Virus record (IMG/VR): IMGVR_UViG_3300021090_000122
Location: 1 to 20,941 of that record
Length of the DNA: 20,941 nucleotides
Strand: one strand, 5' to 3'
DNA from: a virus
The notes under the pieces are model-generated. The model had not been told where the DNA came from, ran no database searches, and was given only the letters and a program-made list of their open reading frames with translations. How positions within the stretch are numbered: position 1 is the stretch's first letter; every line of letters begins with the position of its first letter. The translations under genes and the position numbers were made by a program. Below, in pieces: positions 7,031-15,059 of this stretch.

Positions 7031-7558
7031 TCAGGCGTCAGCGGAGCCGGGGCTCAGCAGGTTCGGGAGGTTGGTGGGCTTGCGCTGGACGTGGAGATCG
7101 TGCTTGAGGTAGACGCACGTCGCCAGCTGGGCGTTGGAGCCCTCTCCGCCGGAGCTGAACGAGATCCAGGCGTACCCGTCGCTGAGCTGGGCAGCGTCCA
7201 CCTCGACCAGGATCAGCTGCTGCTGCTCAGCAGAGGTGCCGGCAGCGCCAGCCTCCACGATGTCGTCGTCAGCGGTCTGGGTGAACTTCTCCCAGGCCTC
7301 ATCGTTGTCGAGGGTGGTTTCCTGCTTGACGAAGTAGTAGCTGATCGCGGCCAGGTCTGCGTCTGTACCGTTGACAGACGCCGTGTGCTGCTGGAGCACA
7401 TACGAGAAGTCGTCTCCAGCAGTACCGGCCGCCTTGACGACCAGGATGCTGATCCCGCCGCAGTCTCCGATGTAGATCCGCTTGCCGGTCTGCGCGGTCT
7501 GCGCATCGACCGGGGCCCATGCCAGGCCTACGTCGAACAGTCTTCCGAGAGCATCCAT
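7031..7558 (-). CDS. Capsid-associated structural protein, 175 aa
   Basis: This is the first gene after the major capsid protein, starting at ATG 7558 with GAGG about 10 bases upstream. The protein has an N-terminal MDALGRLFDVGLAWAPVDAQ, then strands (RIYIGDCGGISILVVKAAG, FSYVLQQH), an acidic middle and LILVEVDAAQLSDGYAWISFS near residues 115-135. Its position between the capsid gene and another beta-rich protein suggests a capsid decoration, fibre or head-stabilising role. I do not recognise a specific family, so the function is by context only. Confidence 0.7.
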   Translation of the reverse strand: MDALGRLFDVGLAWAPVDAQTAQTGKRIYIGDCGGISILVVKAAGTAGDDFSYVLQQHTASVNGTDADLAAISYYFVKQETTLDNDEAWEKFTQTADDDIVEAGAAGTSAEQQQLILVEVDAAQLSDGYAWISFSSGGEGSNAQLATCVYLKHDLHVQRKPTNLPNLLSPGSADA

Positions 7559-7644
7559 CTTTGTTGTGCCTCTCCGCTAGGGGGTTTGTTGCCTAGCTGG
7601 TTCGCCCTACTCCCGGTAGGTCCGGGTACGGGCTAGGGTCTGGC

Positions 7645-7685
7645 CCAGCCGGTTGCGTCTTTCAGGCGGTGTCGCAACCGGCTGG
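7645..7685. terminator. 13-bp perfect hairpin directly after the major capsid gene
   Basis: The arms CCAGCCGGTTGCG (7645-7657) and CGCAACCGGCTGG (7673-7685) are exact inverted complements around a 15-base loop, 9 bases beyond the capsid gene stop. No T-run follows on the minus strand. It lies in a 136-base gap with no gene and likely separates or stabilises the abundant capsid mRNA. It may be a partial terminator that lowers expression of downstream genes. Confidence 0.6.
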
Positions 7686-7694
7686 TGTTCAGTC

Positions 7695-9044
7695 TCAGGC
7701 GCGGGTCGCCAGGTTGACGAACGGGCTGAGCGTCGCACTGTTGTTGTGCGGGGTGATCGGGCTCTGGAGCCAGGGCCGACCGTCGTTGCGCTGGATCACG
7801 CGGTACGTGGTCTTGTCGCTGGTGAACTTGACGTGCGGGCTGGAGTCCACCGTCATCTGCTGACGGTCACCGATCAGGTACATGCTCCAGTCCACGAACG
7901 ACAGGTCACCGACCGTACCGAGCGCGGCCGGAGCCTTCTCAGTCATGATGATCGGGCGGCCCAGCAGAGTCAGGACCGGCGCACCGTGTCCGTCCGTCAG
8001 CCAGACCGCAGAGCCGCCGGTACCGACAGACAGCGCCATCGTGGCGAGTTCCGCGAACGTGTCGGGGCTGGCGAGCCAGACCGCGTTGTTCAGGGAGCTG
8101 GGCAGCATACGGGAGTACATCGCGATGACGTTCTCCCACACGATCGTGGTGGCTGCCTGGCCAGACGCCTTGGCGACGCTGATCAGCGCGGTGTTGTTGG
8201 CGTTGAGAGCACCGAGAGGAGCACCAGCGCCGTTCCCGCTGATGTAGTCGATGTCCTCGTAGTAGGCCATCGCCTCCGGGAAGATCTCATCGATGAACAC
8301 GCCGAACGCGCCCCAGTCGCGCACCAGTTCGTTGGTGACGTGGGCGAGCGCGGTCTGCTTGGTAGCTTCGAGCTTGATGCTCCCGAAGGTGGCAGCGGAC
8401 TCGGTGAGTTCCGCGCCCTCCTCCGTCCTGTAGACCACGACGCCGCCGTACACCGACGACACGTTGGACGTGGAGTCGATCATCGGGAACCGCAGGGTTG
8501 CGGAAGACATCGGGACCACGCGGGCACGCGGCCGGACGATCGAGGACTCCAGTGAGACCCGCAGCAGCTCCGCGCGGAACTCCTCAGGCACCAGGAAACC
8601 GCCCTCAGACGGAACCTTCTCCTGGTACGCACGCATCGTGCGCATGCGTTCGACGTTGTCGCCGGTGACGTGGCCGGAGGGGTGCGACTCCTGCCAGACG
8701 GCCTGGAGGTAGGTGGCCATGTCGGGGAAGACGCCGTTGAGCGGCGCACCGATGGCGTTGGGGTTGGCTAGCTTGTGGTACTTGTTGGACGGGGCAGAGT
8801 TGTGGTCGAGGTTCAGGCCCTTGATGGAGTGGCCTTCGTTCTCCCTGGCCCAGTCGGCCATGAAGGACTGTACCTGCTCCTTGACCTGGACCTGGATGCT
8901 GTCGTCGCGCTCCTGCACCGCGTTGACGTACCCCTTGACGAACTTGCCGAAGGTCCCGGCCGCCAGCATTCCGTCGATCTGGGCCTTGTCGCTCAGGGCC
9001 TCTTCGAACTGCTGCGGCGTTTCCGGCGCTGCGATGGTGCTCAC
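7695..9044 (-). CDS. Major capsid protein, HK97 fold
   Basis: I take GTG 9044 as the start, since it gives a GTGA overlap with the protease stop and has GGGAGG 7 bases upstream; the open frame extends further upstream but inside the protease gene. The product is 449 aa. Residues ~1-130 are helical and charged, fitting a scaffolding delta domain that the adjacent protease would remove. From ~residue 155 the sequence reads PSEGGFLVPEEFRAELL, followed by VRPRARVVPMSSATLRFPMID, YRTEEGAELTES, and DIDYISGNGAGAPLGALN, all characteristic of HK97-fold capsid proteins of the phage_capsid family. The C-terminus carries the P-domain-like FTSDKTTYRVIQRNDGRPW. It forms the icosahedral shell. Confidence 0.95.
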   Translation of the reverse strand: MSTIAAPETPQQFEEALSDKAQIDGMLAAGTFGKFVKGYVNAVQERDDSIQVQVKEQVQSFMADWARENEGHSIKGLNLDHNSAPSNKYHKLANPNAIGAPLNGVFPDMATYLQAVWQESHPSGHVTGDNVERMRTMRAYQEKVPSEGGFLVPEEFRAELLRVSLESSIVRPRARVVPMSSATLRFPMIDSTSNVSSVYGGVVVYRTEEGAELTESAATFGSIKLEATKQTALAHVTNELVRDWGAFGVFIDEIFPEAMAYYEDIDYISGNGAGAPLGALNANNTALISVAKASGQAATTIVWENVIAMYSRMLPSSLNNAVWLASPDTFAELATMALSVGTGGSAVWLTDGHGAPVLTLLGRPIIMTEKAPAALGTVGDLSFVDWSMYLIGDRQQMTVDSSPHVKFTSDKTTYRVIQRNDGRPWLQSPITPHNNSATLSPFVNLATRA

Positions 9045-9730
9045 TTCAATGCCTCCCTCAATGCGCGGATCGCCGCGTCGGTGTTGCTGTCGCTCAGGCG
9101 AGCGGCAGGATTGTCGATCGTGTGACCGACAAGGCTGATGTCCCACCGGTTGCCCGGTGAGTCTACTCCATGGACGCTGTCGGCGAGCCCGGACGCCACA
9201 GCCTCAGTCGCGTCATACCAGGTTTCCGCCTGCATGCGCGCGCGCCATTCCTTAGGCGTACCACCTGCCCGCTCGGCATAGATCCCGGCAATGGTCTCGC
9301 TGACCTTGTCGAGGAGTTCGGCCTGCTTGCGCATGTCCTCTGCGTTGCCTACAGACAGGCTGTGGCCCTCGTGGATCATCATCATCGCAGAGCTGTCGAT
9401 CTCGATGGTGTCCCCGGCCATTGCGATGACAGAGGCAATCGAGGCCGCCAGGCCTTCGACCTTGACGTTGACCTTGGCCTTGTGCTTCTTGAGGGAGTTG
9501 TAGATGGCGATACCATCGAACACCTCCCCGCCAGGGCTGTTGATGCGTAGTACAACCTCGTCTACGTCGAGGTTGCTGAGGTCATTGGCGAAGTCTGAGG
9601 CCGAGACTCCAAAGAACCCGATCTCGTCATACACCATCACCTCGGCAAAGCGGCCAAGCTTGTCTTCGTTCTTGATCGAGTACCACTTGCGCTGTGGCAC
9701 GATCCTGTTGTAGAGCTTTCCCCTGTTCAC
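9041..9730 (-). CDS. ClpP-like prohead maturation protease (capsid protease)
   Basis: This 229-aa protein starts at GTG 9730, overlapping the portal stop by 4 bases. The ClpP-type serine protease fold is visible: LRINSPGGEVFDGIAIYNSL (residues ~61-80), the nucleophile motif GLAASIASVIAMAG with Ser97, and the histidine motif MMMIHEG with His120. Asp173 in WYDATEAV is a candidate third residue. This family digests the scaffolding or delta domain during procapsid maturation. It sits between portal and capsid genes, as in HK97-type modules. No fused scaffold domain is seen, which agrees with the delta-like N-terminus on the capsid protein. Confidence 0.93.
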   Translation of the reverse strand: MNRGKLYNRIVPQRKWYSIKNEDKLGRFAEVMVYDEIGFFGVSASDFANDLSNLDVDEVVLRINSPGGEVFDGIAIYNSLKKHKAKVNVKVEGLAASIASVIAMAGDTIEIDSSAMMMIHEGHSLSVGNAEDMRKQAELLDKVSETIAGIYAERAGGTPKEWRARMQAETWYDATEAVASGLADSVHGVDSPGNRWDISLVGHTIDNPAARLSDSNTDAAIRALREALK

Positions 9731-10995
9731 GCGTCCTCCTTTCCAGGCTCGGGGGCGGCCGGTAGCTGTTGGGTTGGCGGAGGCTTCGGCTTGTTGTACC
9801 GCAGCCCTTCGGGTAGGCCAGCGATCATTGCCGCATCCTCCGGCTCGACACCGGCGTCTGTCAGCGTCTTGTATGTGTTCGCGCGGCTCTCCCGTTCGGC
9901 ATTGTCGGCTTCCTTGTCGGGCGGGACAGGAGTGTCATAGTCAAACTCCAGGTCCATGCCGGTGTCGCCGAACAGGGGCAGGAACTCAGTGTTGAGCATC
10001 TGCTTGATCCGCTCCAGCCGGGGCTTGACCAGCCAGCGCGCGAATACATACTCGCCAGCTTCGGCGTTGGCGCGGTTGACGTCGTCTACCGAGCCCAACA
10101 TCGGCTTGGGGAACCGGAATGCCTCGCGAATGGTATCCCTGGAGATGTTGGACAGCTCAGCAAACTGCATGTCACGCTGGGTGAACTTCCTGTCTACCCA
10201 CTTGCCGTGCTCCAGGATCGCAACACGGTGCGCGTTGGCTACCCCGCGATGTTGTTCGTTCCACCGGTCGCGCAGCTCCCTGAACTCCCCATCGCTGAGG
10301 CTCTCTGGAACTTCGATGATGCCGCCGGGCTCTGCGCTGTTGAGGAAGAAGTTTCTGTTCCACTCAGCAGAGTACTTGTTGGAGTCCAGGTTGGTCAGGA
10401 TGGACTGGACTGGCCCCATGCCCCGGTATGCGTCGGTCGGGTTTGGGTTTCGCAGGAACAACACCTCATCAGGGCCAAACGGGACCTTAGTGCCGTCAGG
10501 GCTGCTATAGACGTACCCGGATAGGTAGTCTGTAGCGCTTGGCACCGGTGCCATCTTGTCGGGCCTGACAGGCCACAACTCCAGGGGGCCAAGCTTCTTC
10601 GACTTGGCGAACAGAGGAACAATCCAGCCTTCCCCGACAAGGTCGAGGTGCTGGCTGATAATCTGTACGAACTCCTGCTGGGTCATGAACTTGTTGGGCC
10701 GGTTCCACACAGACAAGGCCGCGTGCTTGGTGACCTCTGTCCGGCGCTCCATGTTGTCGCCGTATCTACGCCTGCCGTCCTTGGTCTTGCGGAACAGCTT
10801 CCAGCAAGCCTCGCTGACGGCTGTAGAGTCGGCGTCGACAATGGCGAACAGAGTTCCAACAGAGCCCATTGCATTCAGCAGCGACTCGGTATTGGCGCGT
10901 ACAGACGCCTGTGCGAACGCCCCATTGTGCCCGGATCTGGAGGACACGTACGGGATAGGCGTCTTGTTAATGAGTGTTCCGACCAGGGACCTCAC
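9727..10995 (-). CDS. Portal protein, HK97 family
   Basis: This 422-aa protein starts at GTG 10995 (GTGA overlap with the membrane protein stop). Family landmarks are the N-terminal VGTLFAIVDADSTAVSEACWKLFRK, RPNKFMTQQEFVQIISQHLDLVGEGW, a WPVRPDKM segment, GPDEVLFLRNPNPTDAYRGMGPVQSI, FFLNSAEPGGIIEVPE, and FRFPKPMLGSVDDVNRANAEAG near residues 290-315. These match the HK97-type portals that form the dodecameric DNA gate at one vertex. The C-terminus is Pro/Lys-rich and probably flexible. The length is normal for the family. Confidence 0.95.
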   Translation of the reverse strand: MRSLVGTLINKTPIPYVSSRSGHNGAFAQASVRANTESLLNAMGSVGTLFAIVDADSTAVSEACWKLFRKTKDGRRRYGDNMERRTEVTKHAALSVWNRPNKFMTQQEFVQIISQHLDLVGEGWIVPLFAKSKKLGPLELWPVRPDKMAPVPSATDYLSGYVYSSPDGTKVPFGPDEVLFLRNPNPTDAYRGMGPVQSILTNLDSNKYSAEWNRNFFLNSAEPGGIIEVPESLSDGEFRELRDRWNEQHRGVANAHRVAILEHGKWVDRKFTQRDMQFAELSNISRDTIREAFRFPKPMLGSVDDVNRANAEAGEYVFARWLVKPRLERIKQMLNTEFLPLFGDTGMDLEFDYDTPVPPDKEADNAERESRANTYKTLTDAGVEPEDAAMIAGLPEGLRYNKPKPPPTQQLPAAPEPGKEDA

Positions 10996-11249
10996 GGGCT
11001 GTCACCTCCTGTCAGCCACTCCAGCACCAGCACGGCCATCCCGCTGACCAGAAGCCCGAGCCCGAGCGCTACAGTGAACGCAGCAGCTGATACGAGCACC
11101 AGGCCTGCGAGCGTCAGGACAAATCGCTGGACAGCGGCGTACGCCGGAGTGTGCTGGCCGACAAAGCGCGCCAGCTTGGCGAGCACGGGGTCACGCTTGT
11201 GTGTGCGACGCTCCGCACGGCCCTGCGCGAACGCCTGCAGAGTAGTCAC
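10992..11249 (-). CDS. Two-segment membrane protein between terminase and portal (holin-like candidate)
   Basis: This 85-aa protein starts at GTG 11249, overlapping the large terminase stop by one base (TAGTG). Residues 1-40 are basic and soluble. Residues ~43-79 (RFVLTLAGLVLVSAAAFTVALGLGLLVSGMAVLVLEWLTGG) are an almost uninterrupted hydrophobic stretch long enough for two short helices joined by a tight turn. Membrane proteins in this slot occur in actinophages without known function. It is the best of the few holin-sized candidates in a genome with no recognised lysis gene, but no motif proves that, and the position is not the usual lysis cassette. Confidence 0.75.
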   Translation of the reverse strand: MTTLQAFAQGRAERRTHKRDPVLAKLARFVGQHTPAYAAVQRFVLTLAGLVLVSAAAFTVALGLGLLVSGMAVLVLEWLTGGDSP

Positions 11250-12586
11250 TACAAGTACCTCAATCTCGTCTTTACGCCCATGTCCTTATCGGCGACCATA
11301 TACCTCTTGGCGTCCATGCCGTGGTCTCCGGACTTTACAGGCATGTCCTTTGCTGCATCCCAGATGTACCCTACTACCTCATCAGCTGTACAGGTCGGCT
11401 GGTTGGCTTCTCGCAGGGCTTGGTCAATCTCGACCAGAGCATCACGCATAATGTACAGACCGGGTGTGCCGTCTTCGCGCAGCTTGTGGCGCTCTTGTAC
11501 GGCTTGGATCCCGTCCTTGACCTTCTTGTTGGCCGGAGTTGTACTCAGGCTCGTTGTCTTGGTGAAGGTGGCGCGCCCTTCGGCGTCATGGTCGCATATG
11601 ATCCGCCTGGGCCGTGGTTCCTTCCAGACCCCGCCAGTGTACTCGCCATTGATCATTCGGCCGCCAGGGCAGACAATCGACATGATCTGCTGCGCATGTG
11701 CATCCACCGTCCGCTTGGTCATGTAGATCTCGCGGTACAGCCACAGCCTGCCATCCGGGTCAACAGCCCAGAACTGACAGACGAACGGGTTGGTGAACCC
11801 GAAGTCTATTGACCAGAACCGCTCCCAGTCGTCAGGCACCGGCTTGTTGTCGACAAGGTGTACAGCGGGGTCCCAGTCTTCGTACACCAGGCCTTCCGCG
11901 CTTACCCAAAGCCCGTCTCGTAGGCGAGCGCGGCGCGGGCCAGTAAGCCGGTCAAGCTTGGACAGGTAGGCAGCGCCGCGCTCTGTAGGCTGGCCGTCCT
12001 GGTACAGCACCGGGTTGTCAGCATGACGGGACTCCAGCAGTGTCGTGTCTCCTCTGTCCGCGCGTACCTTCAGCCAGTGGTGCGGAACGTCCGGGTTGCA
12101 GTCAGCAATCAATTGCTGGAAGCTGATCTTGCCGTTGCGCAACCGGGATGTAATGGCCTCCCAGTCGTTCTCTGTCAATTCTGTAGCTTCCTGCACATAG
12201 ACCACGTCGTACTCAGACGACATGATCCGTGTCGCCTTGTCCATCCCGCCAACAACGATGCGCGATCCGTTGGTGTATCTGTAGCAGGCGGCCTCTTGTG
12301 AGCTGCCGCCGTACCAGGTGACGTGCCCGACCTCGATGGACTCCAGCGCGACAGCCTCACGGTATGTCACGAGGCCGGTCGAAGTCAGGCTTGTCAGCGT
12401 CTTCCGGACCATAAGGCCGCGCATACCAGGATTCTTCAGCGCCATCAGGTGGAGCTTCTCCAATGCAGCGCGGCTCTTGCCTGTCCCGGCTGGGCCGGAC
12501 AGCAACACTTCGTCGTCCTTACACTTGAATGCAGCGAGAGCAGCGCCCACCGGCTTGTAATGATGCCTAAGTGACGTCTGCATCAT
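11249..12586 (-). CDS. Terminase large subunit (ATPase-nuclease)
   Basis: The start ATG 12586 overlaps the small subunit by 20 bases and has GAAGG upstream; the product is 445 aa. The ATPase domain has a Walker A GPAGTGKS (31-38), Walker B VVYVQEATE (128-136) and the coupling region CNPDVPHHW (~163-171). The nuclease domain has the three acidic sites of the RNase H-like fold: SIDFG (Asp261), ICDHDAEG (Asp332/Asp334) and DHGMDAKRY (Asp421/Asp425). It belongs to the terminase_6/3-like group, binds the small subunit and portal, and cuts and translocates concatemeric or circular DNA. No HNH endonuclease gene of the type that accompanies many cos phages is seen. Confidence 0.96.
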   Translation of the reverse strand: MMQTSLRHHYKPVGAALAAFKCKDDEVLLSGPAGTGKSRAALEKLHLMALKNPGMRGLMVRKTLTSLTSTGLVTYREAVALESIEVGHVTWYGGSSQEAACYRYTNGSRIVVGGMDKATRIMSSEYDVVYVQEATELTENDWEAITSRLRNGKISFQQLIADCNPDVPHHWLKVRADRGDTTLLESRHADNPVLYQDGQPTERGAAYLSKLDRLTGPRRARLRDGLWVSAEGLVYEDWDPAVHLVDNKPVPDDWERFWSIDFGFTNPFVCQFWAVDPDGRLWLYREIYMTKRTVDAHAQQIMSIVCPGGRMINGEYTGGVWKEPRPRRIICDHDAEGRATFTKTTSLSTTPANKKVKDGIQAVQERHKLREDGTPGLYIMRDALVEIDQALREANQPTCTADEVVGYIWDAAKDMPVKSGDHGMDAKRYMVADKDMGVKTRLRYL

Positions 12587-13085
12587 CGACGCCTTCGAAC
12601 TTGTACTTGCCCTCAACACTGGACTTCACAGTCATCTTGTTGGGGATCTGGCCGAGTTCCTCTGCAGCAGCCCTGAGCAACTTGTCCCGAAGCCGGATCC
12701 AAGCGTAAGCGTCCTCGTTGAGCTCAGCAAACTCTGCGAGCTTCTCGTTGATGCTCTCCAGGTCAGCCTGGTAGTACTCTAGCCTGTTGGACTTGTCGGC
12801 AATCCAGAGCCCGGCGAACTCGTTGTCGATGTCGGCGCGGATCGCTTCGATGCGTTCGCGGTGCTCCGTGTTGATCTGTGAGATCCGGGGCTGCGACACT
12901 CCATACTTCCGAGCGAGAGCGGATTGTGGCTTGTCGGCTTCAGCAAGCTCTCGCAGCAGTCTTGCAAGCCGGTGTCCACGAAGAATGACCTTTGGCGAAC
13001 GATAACCGTCGTCAGCATAAGAAGCTTGATAAGCAGGCCCGTCGTTGGAGCGTCCAGGAGTGGCGGGCTGTCTTTTTTTCACCAT
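12567..13085 (-). CDS. Terminase small subunit
   Basis: I chose ATG 13085 since GAGGAGG lies 9 bases upstream; the frame extends to 13103 without a better site and a GTG at 13082 is also possible. The product is 172 aa. The N-terminus is basic and flexible (MVKKRQPATPGRSN), and residues ~55-71 (SALARKYGVSQPRISQI) form a clear helix-turn-helix. A long helical, acidic oligomerisation part follows (~75-145) and then a C-terminal segment likely to contact the large subunit. The adjacent, overlapping large terminase confirms the role. It recognises the packaging site, possibly in the non-coding region just upstream. Confidence 0.9.
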   Translation of the reverse strand: MVKKRQPATPGRSNDGPAYQASYADDGYRSPKVILRGHRLARLLRELAEADKPQSALARKYGVSQPRISQINTEHRERIEAIRADIDNEFAGLWIADKSNRLEYYQADLESINEKLAEFAELNEDAYAWIRLRDKLLRAAAEELGQIPNKMTVKSSVEGKYKFEGVDDADVT

Positions 13086-13351
13086 TTCCGCCCACCTCCT
13101 CACCCATCGCGTATAGGAACGTCAGCAGCAATCCGAGGGTCACCATTTCGGCTCCGCTCAGGCATGCAACCCCAACTTAGGATTCATACCTTACCCTACG
13201 CGCGCCCGACCCCGAATATTGACCGTCATAAATATACCGTAAGCGATGAGCCGACTACCGGGACCGCGCGGGACCGGACCAGGGACTGCGAAAAGACCGC
13301 ACTGTGGCCCCAGACATATCTGCAGGTCGGAGGCCCTTTTTCAAGATCGAA

Positions 13352-13453
13352 GACCACAAGGACCACAATTCGGGAGTTCCCTCCCCGGCTATATACGCTT
13401 TTATACTTACTTACTCTTACTTAGAATTCTAAGAATATGTGGTCCTGTGGTCC
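13352..13453. repeat. Inverted iteron-like pair flanking the AT-rich core
   Basis: Left block GACCACAAGGACCACA (13352-13367) holds two GACCACA units. Right block TGTGGTCCTGTGGTCC (13438-13453) holds two tandem TGTGGTCC units in opposite orientation. The inner 8-bp units GGACCACA and TGTGGTCC are exact inverted complements separated by 70 bp of mainly AT-rich DNA. The arrangement looks like initiator binding sites on both sides of a DNA unwinding element. Confidence 0.7.
13420..13433. repeat. 14-bp perfect palindrome in the AT-rich core
   Basis: CTTAGAATTCTAAG reads identically on both strands. It lies in the most AT-rich part of the putative origin, after TTACTTACTCTTACTTA, a run of TTACT-type direct repeats (13406-13422). 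It could be a protein dimer site or a nicking or cruciform element. Confidence 0.7.
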
Positions 13454-13481
13454 TATACCCCCTTCTACCAGGGCAAACAGT

Positions 13482-13511
13482 AGGACCGCACCTGGTCCTA
13501 GGTGCGGTCCT
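13482..13511. terminator. 11-bp perfect hairpin 16 bases after the helicase stop
   Basis: AGGACCGCACC (13482-13492) and GGTGCGGTCCT (13501-13511) are exact inverted complements around an 8-base loop that itself contains GGTCC. It is placed to end the leftward early transcript, although only TACTGTTTG follows on that strand. It may equally be part of the origin repeat array, since both arms carry the GGACC motif. Confidence 0.5.
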
Positions 13512-13526
13512 GGGTCCTGCGTGGTC

Positions 13527-15059
13527 CTAGCGGAGCTTCGGGCCGTCCTTCGAGGGCTCCCGCAGCTTCATGCCCGACCAGCCGCGTGCTCCCTTGACCT
13601 TGGTCCGCTTGTACTCCAGCCCACCCAGCTCATGCCCGAGAGGGCTGGCCTGCAGCGGCTTCGTCCCGGTAGTCATGCACCACAACTCGTAAGCCGCGCG
13701 CAACTCTGCTGATGTGATCTCGAAGTCGTCGCCCTTGACAGTGCAGTCCATCAGGAACTCGGTGGTGCTGGACATCTCGTCTCGGTACCCGGCTGTTGTC
13801 TTCCTGACGGACTCCGGCCATTCCTCTCGGTCCAGGCCCTCTGCGAGGTACATGTTCCATCCCTCAACGCACCAGGCTAGGAAAGCCTCTCGCGCCCCGG
13901 CATCCGAGACCATGGCCGTACCCCTCTTGGCATTTGCCGAAGTCCTAGGCACAACCTGATCGAACTCTACGACGCACATACGGTTCGCTGTGGCTGCGTC
14001 GGCTCCCTTGATTCGCGGGGTGTCGTTGGTGGCAATGAACATTGTGAACTGCGGCATCACCGTCTCTTCGTCCTTGTTCTTCCGGGCGAAGGTGATCTGG
14101 TCGAGCCCGCCGCTCAGCCTCTTGATCTGGTCGGCATGGATCTCCAGGTTGTTGCCCGACTCCGACGACAGGGCAAACCTGGACCGGACAATGTTGGCGA
14201 TGTCTGAGCGCGGCCCTTCGTCAAACTGTCCGCGCAGCACTGTCATCTGCATCGTTGAGGCGTACCCTCCGGCAACCTGCCCGCCGAACACCGCGCTGGC
14301 CATCTCCAGGATGGTGCTCTTGCCCGAGTTGCCAGGCCCCTGGAAGAACACCATCAGCTTCTCGTGGTTCCTGCCGTACATGCTGTAGCCCAGCAGCTTC
14401 TGAACAAGCCTGCGCTTGCCCGTCTCCGGTAGGAACGTGTCAAGGTAGCTCTCCCACAGCGGCGACAACGCCCCGTCCACATACTCCGTCCCGCAGTCGC
14501 GCGTGACAAAGTCCTCTCGCGTGTAGTCGCCGAACTCCGCCTTGTCGCCGCTTGGGTCAAGGACCAGGATGCCATTGCGGCACCCCAGCAGCTTGGGGTC
14601 GGTGTCGAACTTCTCTGCGGTCACCGAAGACTGGCGCTTGAAGGTCTTCGCAACCTCCATCATCGCAACGATGCGCGACCGGTTGCCGCACTGCCGACCC
14701 CAGGACAAGGCGGCCTGCGCATCCTTCTCTCTGTCCTTGTCGCCCTTGGCTGCTGCCTTGAGTTCGTAACCATCCTTCAGTAGCTCGTGCTGGACATCCG
14801 TCGCCCAGCGGTCCACGATGCCGCGCTTGTCTTCGACCCAGCGACCTCCGACCCACACAGCCCATGCCGACCACTGGCGGATCCAGTACATGTCCTTTCC
14901 GTGCTTGGCGCAAAGCCGCTCCGCGTTCCCGGTGTCGTTCCATTCGTAACGCCCCGACACAGAGGACGTCTCGGCAGACGCAGCCTTTCCCGCAGACACA
15001 CGTGCCTTCTGCCTGGCCAGCAGTTCTTCTGGGTTGTCCGGGATCTCAGTCATCATCAC
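13527..15059 (-). CDS. D5-type SF3 helicase (phage/plasmid primase-helicase family)
   Basis: This 510-aa protein starts at GTG 15059 (GTGA overlap with the primase stop; ATG 15056 or 15053 also possible). Residues ~45-235 match the D5_N-type region (MYWIRQWSAWAVWVGGRWVEDK; NGILVLD near 162-168). The SF3 ATPase follows: Walker A GPGNSGKST (241-249), FALSSESGN (295-303) at the Walker B position, sensor FIATNDTPRI (341-350) and an arginine in ATANRM (Arg360). The C-terminal domain (~430-500) resembles a winged-helix origin-binding domain. These hexameric helicases open phage, virus and plasmid origins, as in P4 alpha. Here the primase part is a separate adjacent gene and the non-coding origin candidate lies immediately downstream. 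Confidence 0.93.
   Translation of the reverse strand: MMMTEIPDNPEELLARQKARVSAGKAASAETSSVSGRYEWNDTGNAERLCAKHGKDMYWIRQWSAWAVWVGGRWVEDKRGIVDRWATDVQHELLKDGYELKAAAKGDKDREKDAQAALSWGRQCGNRSRIVAMMEVAKTFKRQSSVTAEKFDTDPKLLGCRNGILVLDPSGDKAEFGDYTREDFVTRDCGTEYVDGALSPLWESYLDTFLPETGKRRLVQKLLGYSMYGRNHEKLMVFFQGPGNSGKSTILEMASAVFGGQVAGGYASTMQMTVLRGQFDEGPRSDIANIVRSRFALSSESGNNLEIHADQIKRLSGGLDQITFARKNKDEETVMPQFTMFIATNDTPRIKGADAATANRMCVVEFDQVVPRTSANAKRGTAMVSDAGAREAFLAWCVEGWNMYLAEGLDREEWPESVRKTTAGYRDEMSSTTEFLMDCTVKGDDFEITSAELRAAYELWCMTTGTKPLQASPLGHELGGLEYKRTKVKGARGWSGMKLREPSKDGPKLR

Larger units (their letters stand above)
13086..13526. other. 441-bp non-coding region: putative replication origin and late-operon leader
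   Basis: This is the only gene-free stretch above 300 bases. By direct count, GGACC or GGTCC occurs 11 times between 13261 and 13527, including clustered copies at 13261, 13271, 13276, 13441, 13449, 13506, 13513 and 13523. A core at 13391-13440 is only 12/50 G+C, against roughly 60% elsewhere. It is flanked by inverted blocks GACCACAAGGACCACA (13352-13367) and TGTGGTCCTGTGGTCC (13438-13453), and contains a 14-bp palindrome. It lies beside the SF3 helicase-primase genes. The segment 13104-13260 should also hold the late promoter, but I see no convincing -35/-10 pair. Origin function is inferred. Confidence 0.65.

Noticed and set aside
7653-8555. 300-aa plus-strand frame
   Set aside because: It is antisense to the major capsid gene and Arg/His-rich in the manner of GC-rich shadow frames.
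10648-11451. 267-aa plus-strand frame
   Set aside because: It overlaps portal, membrane protein and terminase genes in antisense and has no start signal.
13261-13527. CRISPR array
   Set aside because: The repeated units are 5-8 bp, irregularly spaced and in both orientations, with no uniform repeat-spacer pattern and no cas genes.
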